Below are positions 35,236-44,962 of a stretch of 64,000 nucleotides of DNA, one piece after another. This stretch comes from Labedaea rhizosphaerae (GTDB lineage Bacteria; Actinomycetota; Actinomycetes; Mycobacteriales; Pseudonocardiaceae). Both the position numbers and the translations under genes were made by a program. The number at the start of each line of letters is the position of its first letter. The stretch's first letter is position 1. The stretch spans positions 558,001-622,000 of the forward strand of contig NZ_SNXZ01000004.1 in assembly GCF_004362825.1 (NCBI RefSeq). The letters are read 5' to 3'. Below the pieces are notes generated by a model. That model was not told where the DNA came from. It worked only from the letters and a program-made list of their open reading frames with translations, and did no database searches.

Positions 35236-35868
35236 GTGATCCGACGGGTGGGGGCGATCCTCGGCGCGGTGCTGGTCAGCGTCGCGCTGGTCGCGGCTCC
35301 GGCGGAGGCCGCGCCGCGATCGCTCACCGAGTGCTCGGCGTCGTTCTACCACGGCGATTCGCGACTGGGTCCGGAGCAACTGCCGGTGGCGGGGGACGTC
35401 GGTCTGCAGCTGATCGGCTACCACCGCACCGGGTACCTCCCGGAGCGGCAGTTCCTGGACATGTTCTACGACTCGGGCACCGGTTCGTGGCGCTACCCGC
35501 CGTTGAACGGTTACGTCATCGGCGTCGACGGCCACCCGATCGAGTTCCAGCTCACCTTGTCCCCCGGCCAGCGCATCGACCGCTACGGCAGCGAGTACGG
35601 CGGCTTCCTCGCCCCGCTCGGCCTGCCATACGCCATGCGCTCGATCCCGCCGTCCAGTTTGGACAGCGTGCCGGCGGGACCGTGCAACTACCACGTCTAC
35701 CTGGTCACGAAGCCGTTCGCGGTGGACGCGGGGCCCATCGCGGCGTGGTTCGCGCAGCCGGGCGGCGGCCTGCAGTACCAGCTCGACGGGAGCCTCGTGC
35801 CGGGCTCGCCCACGCAGCTCAACGTGATGTGGCTGGTCGACAACGGTTACCTGACCCGGGTCAGGTAA
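35236..35868 (+). CDS. secreted TNT-domain protein (putative NAD+ glycohydrolase toxin)
   Basis: A 210-residue protein starting at GTG 35236 behind GGGAGG. Residues 1-26 are a Sec signal peptide ending in AEAA. The rest matches the TNT (tuberculosis necrotizing toxin) family: GYLPERQFLDMFYD, RIDRYGSEYGGFLAPLG, PCNYHVYLVTKPF and GPIAAWFAQPGGGLQYQL. Known TNT domains hydrolyse NAD+ inside target cells. Here the domain stands almost alone behind a signal peptide, without a secretion-linked N-terminal module. No immunity gene is evident beside it. Confidence 0.82.
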   Translation: MIRRVGAILGAVLVSVALVAAPAEAAPRSLTECSASFYHGDSRLGPEQLPVAGDVGLQLIGYHRTGYLPERQFLDMFYDSGTGSWRYPPLNGYVIGVDGHPIEFQLTLSPGQRIDRYGSEYGGFLAPLGLPYAMRSIPPSSLDSVPAGPCNYHVYLVTKPFAVDAGPIAAWFAQPGGGLQYQLDGSLVPGSPTQLNVMWLVDNGYLTRVR

Positions 35869-35870
35869 CC
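35845..35870. terminator. perfect 26-bp palindrome over the TNT stop codon
   Basis: GGTTACCTGACCC (35845-35857) is followed directly by its exact complement GGGTCAGGTAACC (35858-35870). The TAA stop of the TNT gene lies in the right arm. It is the first of two strong structures in the convergent junction with AftA. Confidence 0.55.
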
Positions 35871-35880
35871 GCGCGGTAGG

Positions 35881-35921
35881 CGTTCACGGTCATCGTTCGA
35901 CGCGGACGATGACCGTGAACG
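35881..35921. terminator. bidirectional terminator hairpin, TNT/AftA junction
   Basis: CGTTCACGGTCATCGT (35881-35896) pairs perfectly over 16 bp with 35906-35921 around a 9-base loop. It covers the stop and last codons of the AftA gene (stop at 35890), so one arm is coding. Convergent transcripts from both sides would form it. Confidence 0.7.
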
Positions 35922-37827
35922 GACCGACGTCACGGCTCGCGAAGTCCGCGGAGCGGAAGACCTCGGACCGGAACGTCACCCCCCACGACCGGTTCTCCTT
36001 CGGGAAGTCCGTGGCGGCAAGGTGGAATGGGTAGTTCCCCGCCTTGTTGCGAAAGAACACGAACACGTTCGGCGGCTCGAACTCGCTGACCGCCAGTTTC
36101 GCCAGCAACTCCGTCGGCGTCGTCGATTGCGACCAGCTCACCAGCTCCTGGTTCCGTTCCGGGTAGCGCGCAAGCGGGTTCGCGTACTGCTCCTTGCTGG
36201 TCTGAAAGCAGTAGTAGGGCTGGAAATCCAACAGCTGGTAGTGGTTTGTGAGCAGTACGTTGTCCTGCGGCGGCTTCCCGGACAAGGTCGCGATGGTCGC
36301 AATCAGTTGCTCGTTGTAGCGTCCCGCCGACTTCGCCTTCGGGTTCGCGGCGTGGCCGTCCGGGCCGTACGAGTTGAACGCGCTGGGGAGCAGGTCGCTG
36401 CGCGGAGCCGCCTGCGTCAGCCCGATCGCGACCGGCACGGCGAGCACCGACGCCAGCAGTCGCATGCTCCACGGGTTGCTGATCTTGACCCGGCGGGGGA
36501 TGAACCCGATGAGGTCGATCACCCCGAACCCACAAGCGCACCACAAGACGACCTCGCCCACCGCGGCGATGTACGACGGCAGCAACGTGGTGCCGAAGAC
36601 CAGCACCAGCGTCGACAGCACCTGCCAGAGCACGCAAGCCACCAGGATGACGCTGAACGCCTGTGCGACGGTGCTCCGCCGCCAGGAAATGACGATCCAC
36701 ACCAGACCGAGCAGGCAGACGGCACCGGCAACAGTCGGGTTCAACACCGGCGTCCCGAATTTCGCCAGGCCGATCGGGAAGACCTGGGCCGCCGCGTTCG
36801 CGGCCGTGGGCCGGCTCAGCATGGCGTACAGGTACGGGACCCACACCAGCAATGTGAGCGGCAACGCCACGAGACCGAGCAGGACCAATCTGAGCGTCAG
36901 GTCCTTGGCGAGGGTGGCCGTGGAGCGCCAGTCCCGGGGCCTGCTCCCCTCGAACCGGGCCACCAGAGCGGCCATGAGGGCGAGGAGCACGAGGAGTAGC
37001 ACGCCGAAGAGGAACACCAGCGTATAAGTCGCGGCTGTGACGCTGAGTCCTATCCCGACCAGGAGGGTCGCCGGACCGCGTCTCGTCGAGTCGTTCGGAT
37101 CCGTGACGGAGCGGAAGAGCCACCACGCCAGCACCGCGCTCAGGATGATGGTGACCATCGCGAGCCAGCGGTATGGCTCGTACGCCCCGTAGGTCAGACT
37201 CGCGAGCGCGAGCACGGCGGTGATGCCGAGTGCTTTGCGCCGCGAGGTGACCAGGCTCCACAAGACGAACAACAGCGACGACACCGCCGCGATCGACATG
37301 ATCGCGAACGGCTTGTAAGCGGCCCAGGCCGGATGACCAACGAGATTGGCGAACCGGCCACCCAGCCAGAACCAGCCGGCCGGGTAGAACGGTGGCAAAC
37401 CGGGGTAGTTGTCGTCGGCCAGCCCGGCGGAGACCGTGAGCCGCTGGAGGTACTGGAGGCGGAAGAACTGGTCGCCGCTCGTACCGTTGAGGTAGAACGG
37501 CGTTCCGAACAATTCCAGCGCCTGCACCACCGACGTCAGGGCGGCGGGCAGAATCCATGCGCCGAGCGTGGCGGACCACGACCATTGCCGCCACATCAGG
37601 ATCAGCATCGCGCAGCTCAGAATGAGGACAGCGGTCCACGTGAGCGTGATCGGCACATTGGTCTCGTGCTCGATCGGCAACCGATTGACGACCCATTGGA
37701 CGAGAAAGCTCACCACCGACGCCGTGATGACCGCGGCCACCGCTTCGGCGCCGAACAAAAGGACTCTGCGGCGGTCTGGGAGTGCATGTTTAGCCGCCTG
37801 CGCCGGACGGGCAGTTGGCAAGACCAT
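35890..37827 (-). CDS. aftA: galactan 5-O-arabinofuranosyltransferase (AftA-like)
   Basis: A 645-residue membrane glycosyltransferase of the GT-C type. There are about 13 hydrophobic spans followed by a soluble C-terminal domain from about residue 460. The conserved loop reads GTPFYLNGTSGDQFFRLQYLQRL and then LADDNYPGLPPFYPAGWFWLGGRFANL, as in AftA, which primes arabinan on galactan using decaprenyl-phosphoryl-arabinose. This marks an arabinogalactan-containing wall. It is a single gene converging on the TNT gene and reading away from trxA. Confidence 0.88.
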   Translation of the reverse strand: MVLPTARPAQAAKHALPDRRRVLLFGAEAVAAVITASVVSFLVQWVVNRLPIEHETNVPITLTWTAVLILSCAMLILMWRQWSWSATLGAWILPAALTSVVQALELFGTPFYLNGTSGDQFFRLQYLQRLTVSAGLADDNYPGLPPFYPAGWFWLGGRFANLVGHPAWAAYKPFAIMSIAAVSSLLFVLWSLVTSRRKALGITAVLALASLTYGAYEPYRWLAMVTIILSAVLAWWLFRSVTDPNDSTRRGPATLLVGIGLSVTAATYTLVFLFGVLLLVLLALMAALVARFEGSRPRDWRSTATLAKDLTLRLVLLGLVALPLTLLVWVPYLYAMLSRPTAANAAAQVFPIGLAKFGTPVLNPTVAGAVCLLGLVWIVISWRRSTVAQAFSVILVACVLWQVLSTLVLVFGTTLLPSYIAAVGEVVLWCACGFGVIDLIGFIPRRVKISNPWSMRLLASVLAVPVAIGLTQAAPRSDLLPSAFNSYGPDGHAANPKAKSAGRYNEQLIATIATLSGKPPQDNVLLTNHYQLLDFQPYYCFQTSKEQYANPLARYPERNQELVSWSQSTTPTELLAKLAVSEFEPPNVFVFFRNKAGNYPFHLAATDFPKENRSWGVTFRSEVFRSADFASRDVGPFTVIVRVER

Positions 37828-37945
37828 GCATGGATATTCCGACCGGGCTATGCCCGGTGTTACCGGTTCCTAGGCCCGTGCGAATTATGGGCACTATTTG
37901 TCCAGGAATTGCCCTATGGCCGGGTCGTACACCCCTGGACAAAAC

Positions 37946-37981
37946 TGTGGCCCTCGACCTCGGGTGAGGTCGAGGGCCACA
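37946..37981 (-). terminator. intrinsic terminator of trxA
   Basis: TGTGGCCCTCGACCT (37946-37960) and AGGTCGAGGGCCACA (37967-37981) form a perfect 15-bp stem with a 6-base loop. On the minus strand it is followed by GTTTTG. It begins 15 bases after the trxA stop. Confidence 0.88.
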
Positions 37982-37996
37982 GCGTCGAAACCGCGC

Positions 37997-38326
37997 TTAC
38001 TGGGTCAGCGCCGCGTCCAGCTCGGCGACCAGCTTGCCCTTGGGCCGCGCGCCCACGAACGACTGGATCGGCGCGCCGTCCTTGAACAGCAGCAAGGTGG
38101 GCAGCCCCATCACGCCGTAGTCGCGGCCGACCGCCGGGTTCTCGTCGGCGTTGATCTTGACGAACGTGACGTCGTCGCGCTCCTTGGCCAGCTCCTCGAT
38201 GATCGGGGAGATCATCCGGCACGGACCGCACCACGTCGCCCAGAAGTCGACAAGCACCGGCTTGTCGTGCTTGAGGACCTCGTCGGCAAAGGTCGCCTCG
38301 GTGACCGCGTTGACGGTGCCTGCCAT
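37997..38326 (-). CDS. trxA: thioredoxin
   Basis: A 109-residue thioredoxin with active site WCGPC (Trp32, Cys33, Cys36), the FATWCGPCR context and the cis-proline loop VMGLPTLLLF. It is cytosolic, of standard length and acts as a disulfide reductant. It starts at ATG 38326 behind AGGAGAAG. It stands alone with its own terminator and diverges from the F420-type oxidoreductase gene. No thioredoxin reductase is present in the window. Confidence 0.97.
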   Translation of the reverse strand: MAGTVNAVTEATFADEVLKHDKPVLVDFWATWCGPCRMISPIIEELAKERDDVTFVKINADENPAVGRDYGVMGLPTLLLFKDGAPIQSFVGARPKGKLVAELDAALTQ

Positions 38327-38472
38327 GTCTTCTCCTCAGTACCTGATGCGGGCCGTATGTACAGGTCAACGTCACGACCCCGCTCGCATTCCCGATCGTA
38401 GCCAGCATCACGGGCGCGGGCCGGGCGATCCGTGGTTACTATCCAGTAGCCACCCGAGCCAACGGAGGATCC

Positions 38473-39513
<1,041 letters not shown>

Positions 39514-39522
39514 CCCCGACCC

Positions 39523-39740
39523 GGGCGTGTCCCCCACTCACGCCGGGTGTGTCCCCCTCTCAAGCAGGGTGTGTCCCCCTCTCAAGCAGGGTGTGTCCCC
39601 CACTCCCGCAGGGTGTGTCCCCCACTCCCGCAGGGTGTGTCCCCCACTCCCGCAGGGTGTGTCCCCCGCTCCGGCCCGGTGTGTCCCCCGTTCCGACCGG
39701 GTGTCCCCCACTCGCGCGGGATGTGTCCCGCGTTGTGTTC
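39523..39740 (+). repeat. GTGTCCC tandem repeat array, forward half
   Basis: Ten direct units, mostly exactly 22 bases, start at 39523. Three consecutive copies share GGGTGTGTCCCCCACTCCCG, and two share a CTCTCAAGCA second half, so recent duplication is visible. The unit start GGGTGTGTCCC is more conserved than the second half. It lies 10 bases after the stop of the LLM oxidoreductase gene and faces the inverted units at 39937-40047. Confidence 0.9.
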
Positions 39741-39753
39741 AGGGGCTTTTGGG

Positions 39754-39876
39754 GTGGGTTCGGTTTGACACGGGGACCCCCACGACGGCCCTCGCGGGCG
39801 CTAAAACGGGCAGGAGGTGAGGCGCCCGCACCGCGCGAGTTTAGGGCCGTCGTGCCCCGTGTAAAACCGAACCCAC
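39754..39876. repeat. 123-bp imperfect inverted repeat nested in the repeat arrays
   Basis: Three nested stems are found. The outer 22-bp arms at 39754-39775 and 39855-39876 have one mismatch and begin GTGGGTTCGGTTT. The middle 12-bp arms CACGACGGCCCT (39781-39792) and 39843-39854 are perfect. The inner stem is GCGGGCGC (39794-39801) with GCGCCCGC (39822-39829). No ORF is seen inside. The structure may be a small non-autonomous element or a stable RNA hairpin. Confidence 0.8.
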
Positions 39877-39936
39877 GAGCCGCGGTCGGCTGCGGCCTGG
39901 CCTCGGGTTGGTTCGCGCTGGGTGTCGGACACGGGG

Positions 39937-40047
39937 GCGCGAATGTGGGACGCACCCAGCCGGAGTGGGGGACACGCCCTGCTGGAACAGGGGACACACC
40001 GGGTCGGAAGAGGGGACACACCCGGCGCGAATGTGGGACACGCCCGG
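39937..40047 (-). repeat. GTGTCCC repeat array, inverted half
   Basis: Five inverted units (core GGGGACACACCC or GTGGGACACGCCC) end at 40047, 67 bases before argS. Together with the ten forward units and the nested inverted repeat they fill the 600-base gap 39514-40114. The ribosome site and probably the promoter of argS lie just after the array. Confidence 0.88.
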
Positions 40048-40114
40048 GTGAGCGGGAGGGACGTCGTCGCCTGCGATACTGGGTTCTTCACCCCCTTCGC
40101 AGGCAGGAGTCGTC

Positions 40115-41848
40115 GTGAGCACGCACGCAGATCTCGGGATGGAACTCGGCGCCCGCGTGGCCGCCGCGTTGCGAACCGGGCTCGACGTGCGCGTCGACCC
40201 GGTCGACACGCTCATCCGTCCGTCCACACGCGACGGAGTGGACTACCAGTGCAACATCGCGATGAGCCTGGCCAAGAAGCTCGGCCGGCCGCCGCGCGAG
40301 GTGGCCACCGCCCTGGTCGAGGCCCTCGACGCGGCCGACATGGTGGCCGAGACCGAGATCGCCGGGCCGGGGTTCGTCAACTTCGTGCTGCGTGACGACT
40401 GGCTCGCCGAGCGGGTGGCTGAGCTGCTCGGCGACCCGCGGGCGGGCGTGCCGGTCACCGACGCGCCGCGCCGGTTCGCGCTGGACTACTCGAGCCCGAA
40501 CGTGGCCAAGACCATGCACGTGGGCAACATGCGCAGCACCGTGATCGGCGACGCGCTGCACCGGCTGCTGGCCTTCGCCGGGCACGAGGTGCTCCCGCAC
40601 AACCACCTGGGCGACTGGGGCACACCCTTCGGCATGCTCATCGAGCACATGCTCGACAGCGGCCTGGACGGCTCGATCACCGACCTGAACGCCTTCTACC
40701 AGCAGGCCCGCGCCAAGTTCGACGCCGACGAGGCGTTCGCCACCCGCTCGCGTGACCGCGTGGTCAAGCTGCAGGCGGGCGACGAGCAGACCCGGCAGCT
40801 GTGGCAGCGGCTGGTCGATGAGTCCGCGCGCCACTTCCAGGCGGTGTACGACCTGCTGGGCATCCGGCTGACCCAGGCCAACATCTACGGCGAGAGCTTC
40901 TACAACCCCTACCTCGGCGAGGTCGTGGACGAGCTCACCGAACTGGGCCTCACGGAGGTCAGCGACGGCGCCGTCTGCGTGTTCCCGCCCGGGTTCACCG
41001 GCCGCGAGGGCCAGCGGCTGCCGCTGATCGTGCGCAAGAGCGACGGCGGCTACGGCTACGCCGCCACCGATCTCGCCACGGCCCGGTACTGGACCCGCGA
41101 GCGCGACGTCACCGACCTGCTCTACGTGGTCGGCAGCCCCCAGGCCCAGCACTTCCAGATGGTCTTCGCGGTCTGCACGCAGGCCGGCTACCTCACTGAC
41201 AAGCACCGCGCCGAGCACATCGCGTTCGGCAGCGTGCTCGGCGCCGACGGCAAGATGATGCGGACCAGGGCCGGGGAGTCGGTGGCGCTGATCGGCCTGC
41301 TCGAAGAGGCGGTCGCGCGCGCGGCGAAGGTCATCGAGGAGCGCTCGGAGCTGGCCGAGGCCGACCGGGCGGCCGTCGCCCGGGCGGTGGGCATCGGCGC
41401 GGTGAAGTACGCCGACCTCGCCGGCGACCGGCTCAAGGACTACGTGTTCACGTGGGAGAAAATGCTGGCCAAGGACGGCAACACGTCCGTCTACCTGCAA
41501 TACGCGATCGCACGAATCCGGTCGGTACTGCGCAAGGCCGGCGAGACCGTCCAGCCGGGCACCGCGGTCCGCCTCGGCGAACCAGCCGAACGGGCACTCG
41601 CGGTCAAATTGCTACAGCTTCCCGCAGCAATCGACGCGGCCGTCGCCGAATACGCACCGCACAAACTCTGCGGTTACCTGTTCGAGACGGCGTCGGCGTT
41701 CACCGGGTTCTACGAGAACTGCCCGATCCTGGCGTCGAGCACCCCCGATGACGTGCGCGGTTCCCGGCTGGCCCTCGCGGCGCTGACCGCCGACGTGCTC
41801 GTGCTCGGCTTGTCCCTGCTGGGAATCGACGCGCCGGAACGTTTGTAA
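40115..41848 (+). CDS. argS: arginyl-tRNA synthetase
   Basis: A 577-residue class I synthetase starting at GTG 40115 behind CAGGAG. The N-terminal arginine-specific domain (1-110) is followed by DYSSPNVAKTMHVGNMRSTVIGD, whose HVGN is the HIGH signature. In place of KMSKS the enzyme has DGKMMRTRAGE, a normal variation for ArgRS. The C-terminal DALR anticodon domain is present (VYLQYAIARIRSVLRKAG). Length is normal. It charges tRNA-Arg. The noncoding gap upstream is filled by repeats. Confidence 0.95.
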   Translation: MSTHADLGMELGARVAAALRTGLDVRVDPVDTLIRPSTRDGVDYQCNIAMSLAKKLGRPPREVATALVEALDAADMVAETEIAGPGFVNFVLRDDWLAERVAELLGDPRAGVPVTDAPRRFALDYSSPNVAKTMHVGNMRSTVIGDALHRLLAFAGHEVLPHNHLGDWGTPFGMLIEHMLDSGLDGSITDLNAFYQQARAKFDADEAFATRSRDRVVKLQAGDEQTRQLWQRLVDESARHFQAVYDLLGIRLTQANIYGESFYNPYLGEVVDELTELGLTEVSDGAVCVFPPGFTGREGQRLPLIVRKSDGGYGYAATDLATARYWTRERDVTDLLYVVGSPQAQHFQMVFAVCTQAGYLTDKHRAEHIAFGSVLGADGKMMRTRAGESVALIGLLEEAVARAAKVIEERSELAEADRAAVARAVGIGAVKYADLAGDRLKDYVFTWEKMLAKDGNTSVYLQYAIARIRSVLRKAGETVQPGTAVRLGEPAERALAVKLLQLPAAIDAAVAEYAPHKLCGYLFETASAFTGFYENCPILASSTPDDVRGSRLALAALTADVLVLGLSLLGIDAPERL

Positions 41849-42147
41849 AGAGCTGCCATAAGACCTCATCCCATGGTGTGACCCGGTTGGGCCAACCGTG
41901 GTGGTGACCACGCGCCGTCAATCGCAGGAACCGGCCGTCCGGTGTGACCGTCCCACCGGACGGGGTATCCCTTCGCGGGCACCTTGACGGCCGACAATCG
42001 CCACCAATAGCGTGGTGCTTGCTCGGCGATCGGCGTTCGAACGACAAAATACACAGATCGCCAATCCGATATCCGCCGCCGCCAAAAATATTCCGGCGGC
42101 GGACAAGCACGCCCTTTTTCCGGTCTGTCAGATACGAGGTGTGGATT
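41849..42147. other. 299-base noncoding region before the encapsulin operon
   Basis: It holds the hairpin CCGTCCGGTG (41935-41944) / CACCGGACGG (41954-41963), a plausible argS terminator without a T-run. A second GC-rich stem (CCGCCGCC and GGCGGCGG arms with an AT-rich loop) lies near 42077-42106. The lower-GC stretch between about 42000 and 42140 probably contains the encapsulin promoter. No gene is seen. Confidence 0.5.
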
Positions 42148-43563
42148 GTGACCGATCTACTGTCCCCCGGTGCGCAGGCGGACGAGGCTGGAGCGCAGCA
42201 GCAGAGCCTCGCCACCACGGCGGCCCGCACGTTGGCGACGACCACCAAGACCGTCCCGCAGATGCAGGGCATCACCAGCCGGTGGCTGCTCAGAATGCTG
42301 CCGTGGGTGGAGGTATCGGGTGGCGCCTACCGGGTGAACCGGCGGCTCAACTACACCATCGGGGACGGCCGGCTGACCTTCGTCAACGACGGCGCCCAGG
42401 TCCGCGTGATCTCCCAGGAACTGCGTGAGCTCCCGCTGCTGCGCGACTTCGAGGAACCGGAGGCCCTCGACGCGCTGGCCGGCCGGTTCGACCAGCGCGA
42501 GTACGAGCCCGGCGACGTGATCGTGGAGTTCGGCCACGAGACCGACCAGCTGGTGCTGATCGCGCACGGCAAGGTGAACAAGATCGGCACCGGCGAGTAC
42601 GGCGACCAGGTCTCGCTGGGCGTGCTCGCCGACGGCGACTACTTCGGCGAGCAGGTGCTCACCGACGAGCAGGTGATCAGCGAGTTCACCGCGAAGGCGG
42701 TCACCGCATGCACCGTGCTCACGTTGTCCCGCCAGCGTTTCCGCGACCTGCTGGAGCAGGCCGACGCCCTGCGCGCCCACGTGGAGCAGGCCACGATCGC
42801 CGAGGAACGCAAGCAGAACCCGCACGGTGAGGCCGCGATCGACGTGGCGTCCGGTCACGAGGGCGAGGTCGACCTGCCCGGCACGTTCGTCGACTACGAC
42901 ACCGCGCCGCGCGAGTACGAACTCTCGGTGGCGCAGACCGTCTTGCGGGTCCACACCCGCGTCGCCGACCTCTACAACCAGCCCATGGACCAGGTCGAAC
43001 AGCAGTTGCGGCTGACCATCGAGGCCCTGCGCGAACGCCAGGAGCACGAGATGATCAACAACAAGTCCTTCGGCCTGCTGCACAACGCCGACCTCAAGCA
43101 GCGCATCCACACCCGCACCGGCCCGCCGACCCCGGACGACTTCGACGAGTTGCTGGCCGCGGTGTGGAAGGATCCCGGCTTCTTCCTGGCCCACCCCAAG
43201 ACGATCGCCGCGTTCGGGCGTGAGTGCAGCAAGCGCGGGATCTACCCGAACAGCATCGACCTCGGCGGGCACCAGGTGCCGTCGTGGCGCGGCGTGCCGA
43301 TCCTGCCGTGCGGCAAGATCCCGGTGACCGACACCGCGACCAGCTCCGTGCTGCTGATGCGCACCGGCGAGCAGGCCCAAGGCGTCGTCGGCCTGCACCA
43401 GACCGGCCTCCCGGACGAGTACCAGCCCGGGCTCTCGGTGCGGTTCATGAACGTCAGCGAGAAGGCGATCATCTCCTACCTGGTCAGCGCCTACTACTCG
43501 TGCGCCGTCCTGGTGCCGGATGCGTTGGCAGTGCTGGAAAACGCCGAACTCGGCCGCGACTGA
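42148..43563 (+). CDS. family 2B encapsulin shell protein with cNMP-binding-like domain (first copy)
   Basis: A 471-residue HK97-fold shell protein starting at GTG 42148 behind GAGGTG. It matches family 2B encapsulins: an N-terminal arm ([36 protein letters not shown]), a Crp-like domain at about residues 95-220 ([34 protein letters not shown]) and the shell core ([68 protein letters not shown]). FGE of the nucleotide-binding loop is kept here but not in the second copy. It should assemble a protein nanocompartment around the polyprenyl transferase two genes downstream. Confidence 0.93.
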   Translation: MTDLLSPGAQADEAGAQQQSLATTAARTLATTTKTVPQMQGITSRWLLRMLPWVEVSGGAYRVNRRLNYTIGDGRLTFVNDGAQVRVISQELRELPLLRDFEEPEALDALAGRFDQREYEPGDVIVEFGHETDQLVLIAHGKVNKIGTGEYGDQVSLGVLADGDYFGEQVLTDEQVISEFTAKAVTACTVLTLSRQRFRDLLEQADALRAHVEQATIAEERKQNPHGEAAIDVASGHEGEVDLPGTFVDYDTAPREYELSVAQTVLRVHTRVADLYNQPMDQVEQQLRLTIEALRERQEHEMINNKSFGLLHNADLKQRIHTRTGPPTPDDFDELLAAVWKDPGFFLAHPKTIAAFGRECSKRGIYPNSIDLGGHQVPSWRGVPILPCGKIPVTDTATSSVLLMRTGEQAQGVVGLHQTGLPDEYQPGLSVRFMNVSEKAIISYLVSAYYSCAVLVPDALAVLENAELGRD

Positions 43564-43582
43564 CCACATCGGAGAAGACACT

Positions 43583-44962
43583 GTGACCGAGGTTCTCGAA
43601 CAGCGGCTGAGCCTGAGCGTCACCGCCGCACGCACGATCACCACGACGACCAAGACCGTCCCGCAGATGCAGGGCATCTCGTCGCGGTGGTTGCTGCGGA
43701 TGCTGCCGTGGGAAGAGGTGGCCGGCGGTGCGTACCGGGTCAACCGGCGGCTCAACTACACCGTCGGCGACGGCCGGATCACGTTCGTCAACGAAGGCGC
43801 GCAGATCCGGGTGATCCCGCAAGAACTGCGGGAGATCTCGTTGCTGCGCGACTTCGAGGACGACGAGGCGCTCACCGCGCTCGCCGGCCGGTTCAGCCAG
43901 CAGGAGTTCCAGCCGGGCGACGTGCTCGTCACCGAGGGCGCGCCCGCCGACCAGTTGTTCCTGATCGCGCACGGCAAAGTCGACAAGATCGGCACCGGTG
44001 AGTACGGCGACCCGGTGTCGCTGGGCGGCATGGCCGACGGCGACCACTTCGGCCAGCAGGCCCTGACCGGGCACGCGGAGTTGTGGCCGTTCACCGTGCG
44101 GGCGACGACGCCGTGCACGGTGCTCGTGCTGCGTGGCCGGCAGTTGCAGGAGCTGAACGGGCAGGGCGACCCGCTGCGCGCGCACATCGCGGCGGCGCTC
44201 GCCCGGCCGTCGAAGCCGTCGAACAAGCACGGCGAGGCGGCGATCGAACTCGCGGCCGGGCACGAGGGCGAGGTCGACCTGCCTGGCACGTTCGTCGACT
44301 ACGACACCGCGCCCCGCGAGTACGAGTTGTCCGTGGCGCAAACCGTGTTGCGCGTCCACACCCGCGTCGCCGACCTCTACAACCACCCGATGAACCAGGT
44401 CGACCAGCAGTTGCGGCTGACCATCGAGGCCCTGCGCGAGCGGCAGGAGCACGAACTGGTCAACAACGCCGACTTCGGGTTGCTGCACAACGCCGACCTC
44501 AAGCACCGCATCCAGTCCCGCGGCGGCCCGCCGACCCCGGCGGACCTGGACGACCTGCTGGCCCGGCGGCGCAAGACGAAGTTCTTCCTGGCCCACCCCA
44601 GGACCATCGCGGCGATCGGCCGCGAGTGCACCGCGCGCGGTGTGTACCCCGAGCCCGTCGTGGTGCAGGGCAAGCGCGTGCAGGCGTGGCGCGGCGTGCC
44701 GATCCTGCCCTGCGACAAGATCCCGATCAGCGACCGGGGCACCAGTTCGATCATCGCCATGCGCACCGGCGCGAAGGACGCGGGCGTGATCGGCCTGCAC
44801 AAGACGGGGATCCCCGACGAGTACCAGCCCGGGCTCTCGGTGCGGTTCATGGGCATCGACGAGAAGGCGATCATGTCCTATTTGGTCAGTGCCTACTACT
44901 CGGCCGCCGTGCTGGTGCCGGATGCGCTGGGTGTGCTGGAGAACGTGGAGATCCACCGGTGA
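43583..44962 (+). CDS. family 2B encapsulin shell protein (second copy)
   Basis: A 459-residue paralog of the preceding protein, starting at GTG 43583 behind GGAGAAG, 19 bases downstream. Domain order is the same: N-terminal arm, Crp-like insert and shell core, with long near-identical stretches such as [19 protein letters not shown]. In the cyclic-nucleotide loop it reads GDHFGQQAL, with Gln for the Glu that contacts the ribose in Crp-type domains. The two copies may form a mixed shell with distinct ligand responses. Its stop overlaps the cargo gene start. Confidence 0.93.
   Translation: MTEVLEQRLSLSVTAARTITTTTKTVPQMQGISSRWLLRMLPWEEVAGGAYRVNRRLNYTVGDGRITFVNEGAQIRVIPQELREISLLRDFEDDEALTALAGRFSQQEFQPGDVLVTEGAPADQLFLIAHGKVDKIGTGEYGDPVSLGGMADGDHFGQQALTGHAELWPFTVRATTPCTVLVLRGRQLQELNGQGDPLRAHIAAALARPSKPSNKHGEAAIELAAGHEGEVDLPGTFVDYDTAPREYELSVAQTVLRVHTRVADLYNHPMNQVDQQLRLTIEALRERQEHELVNNADFGLLHNADLKHRIQSRGGPPTPADLDDLLARRRKTKFFLAHPRTIAAIGRECTARGVYPEPVVVQGKRVQAWRGVPILPCDKIPISDRGTSSIIAMRTGAKDAGVIGLHKTGIPDEYQPGLSVRFMGIDEKAIMSYLVSAYYSAAVLVPDALGVLENVEIHR

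Noticed and set aside
39523..39740. Repeat array as a CRISPR
   Set aside because: The 22-bp units are directly adjacent with no unique spacers, vary within the unit, occur in both orientations at four sites, and no cas gene is present.
41944..43563. Upstream start for the first encapsulin
   Set aside because: The 68 extra residues derive from the noncoding, hairpin-bearing region. GTG 42148 follows GAGGTG and gives an N-terminus matching the second copy.
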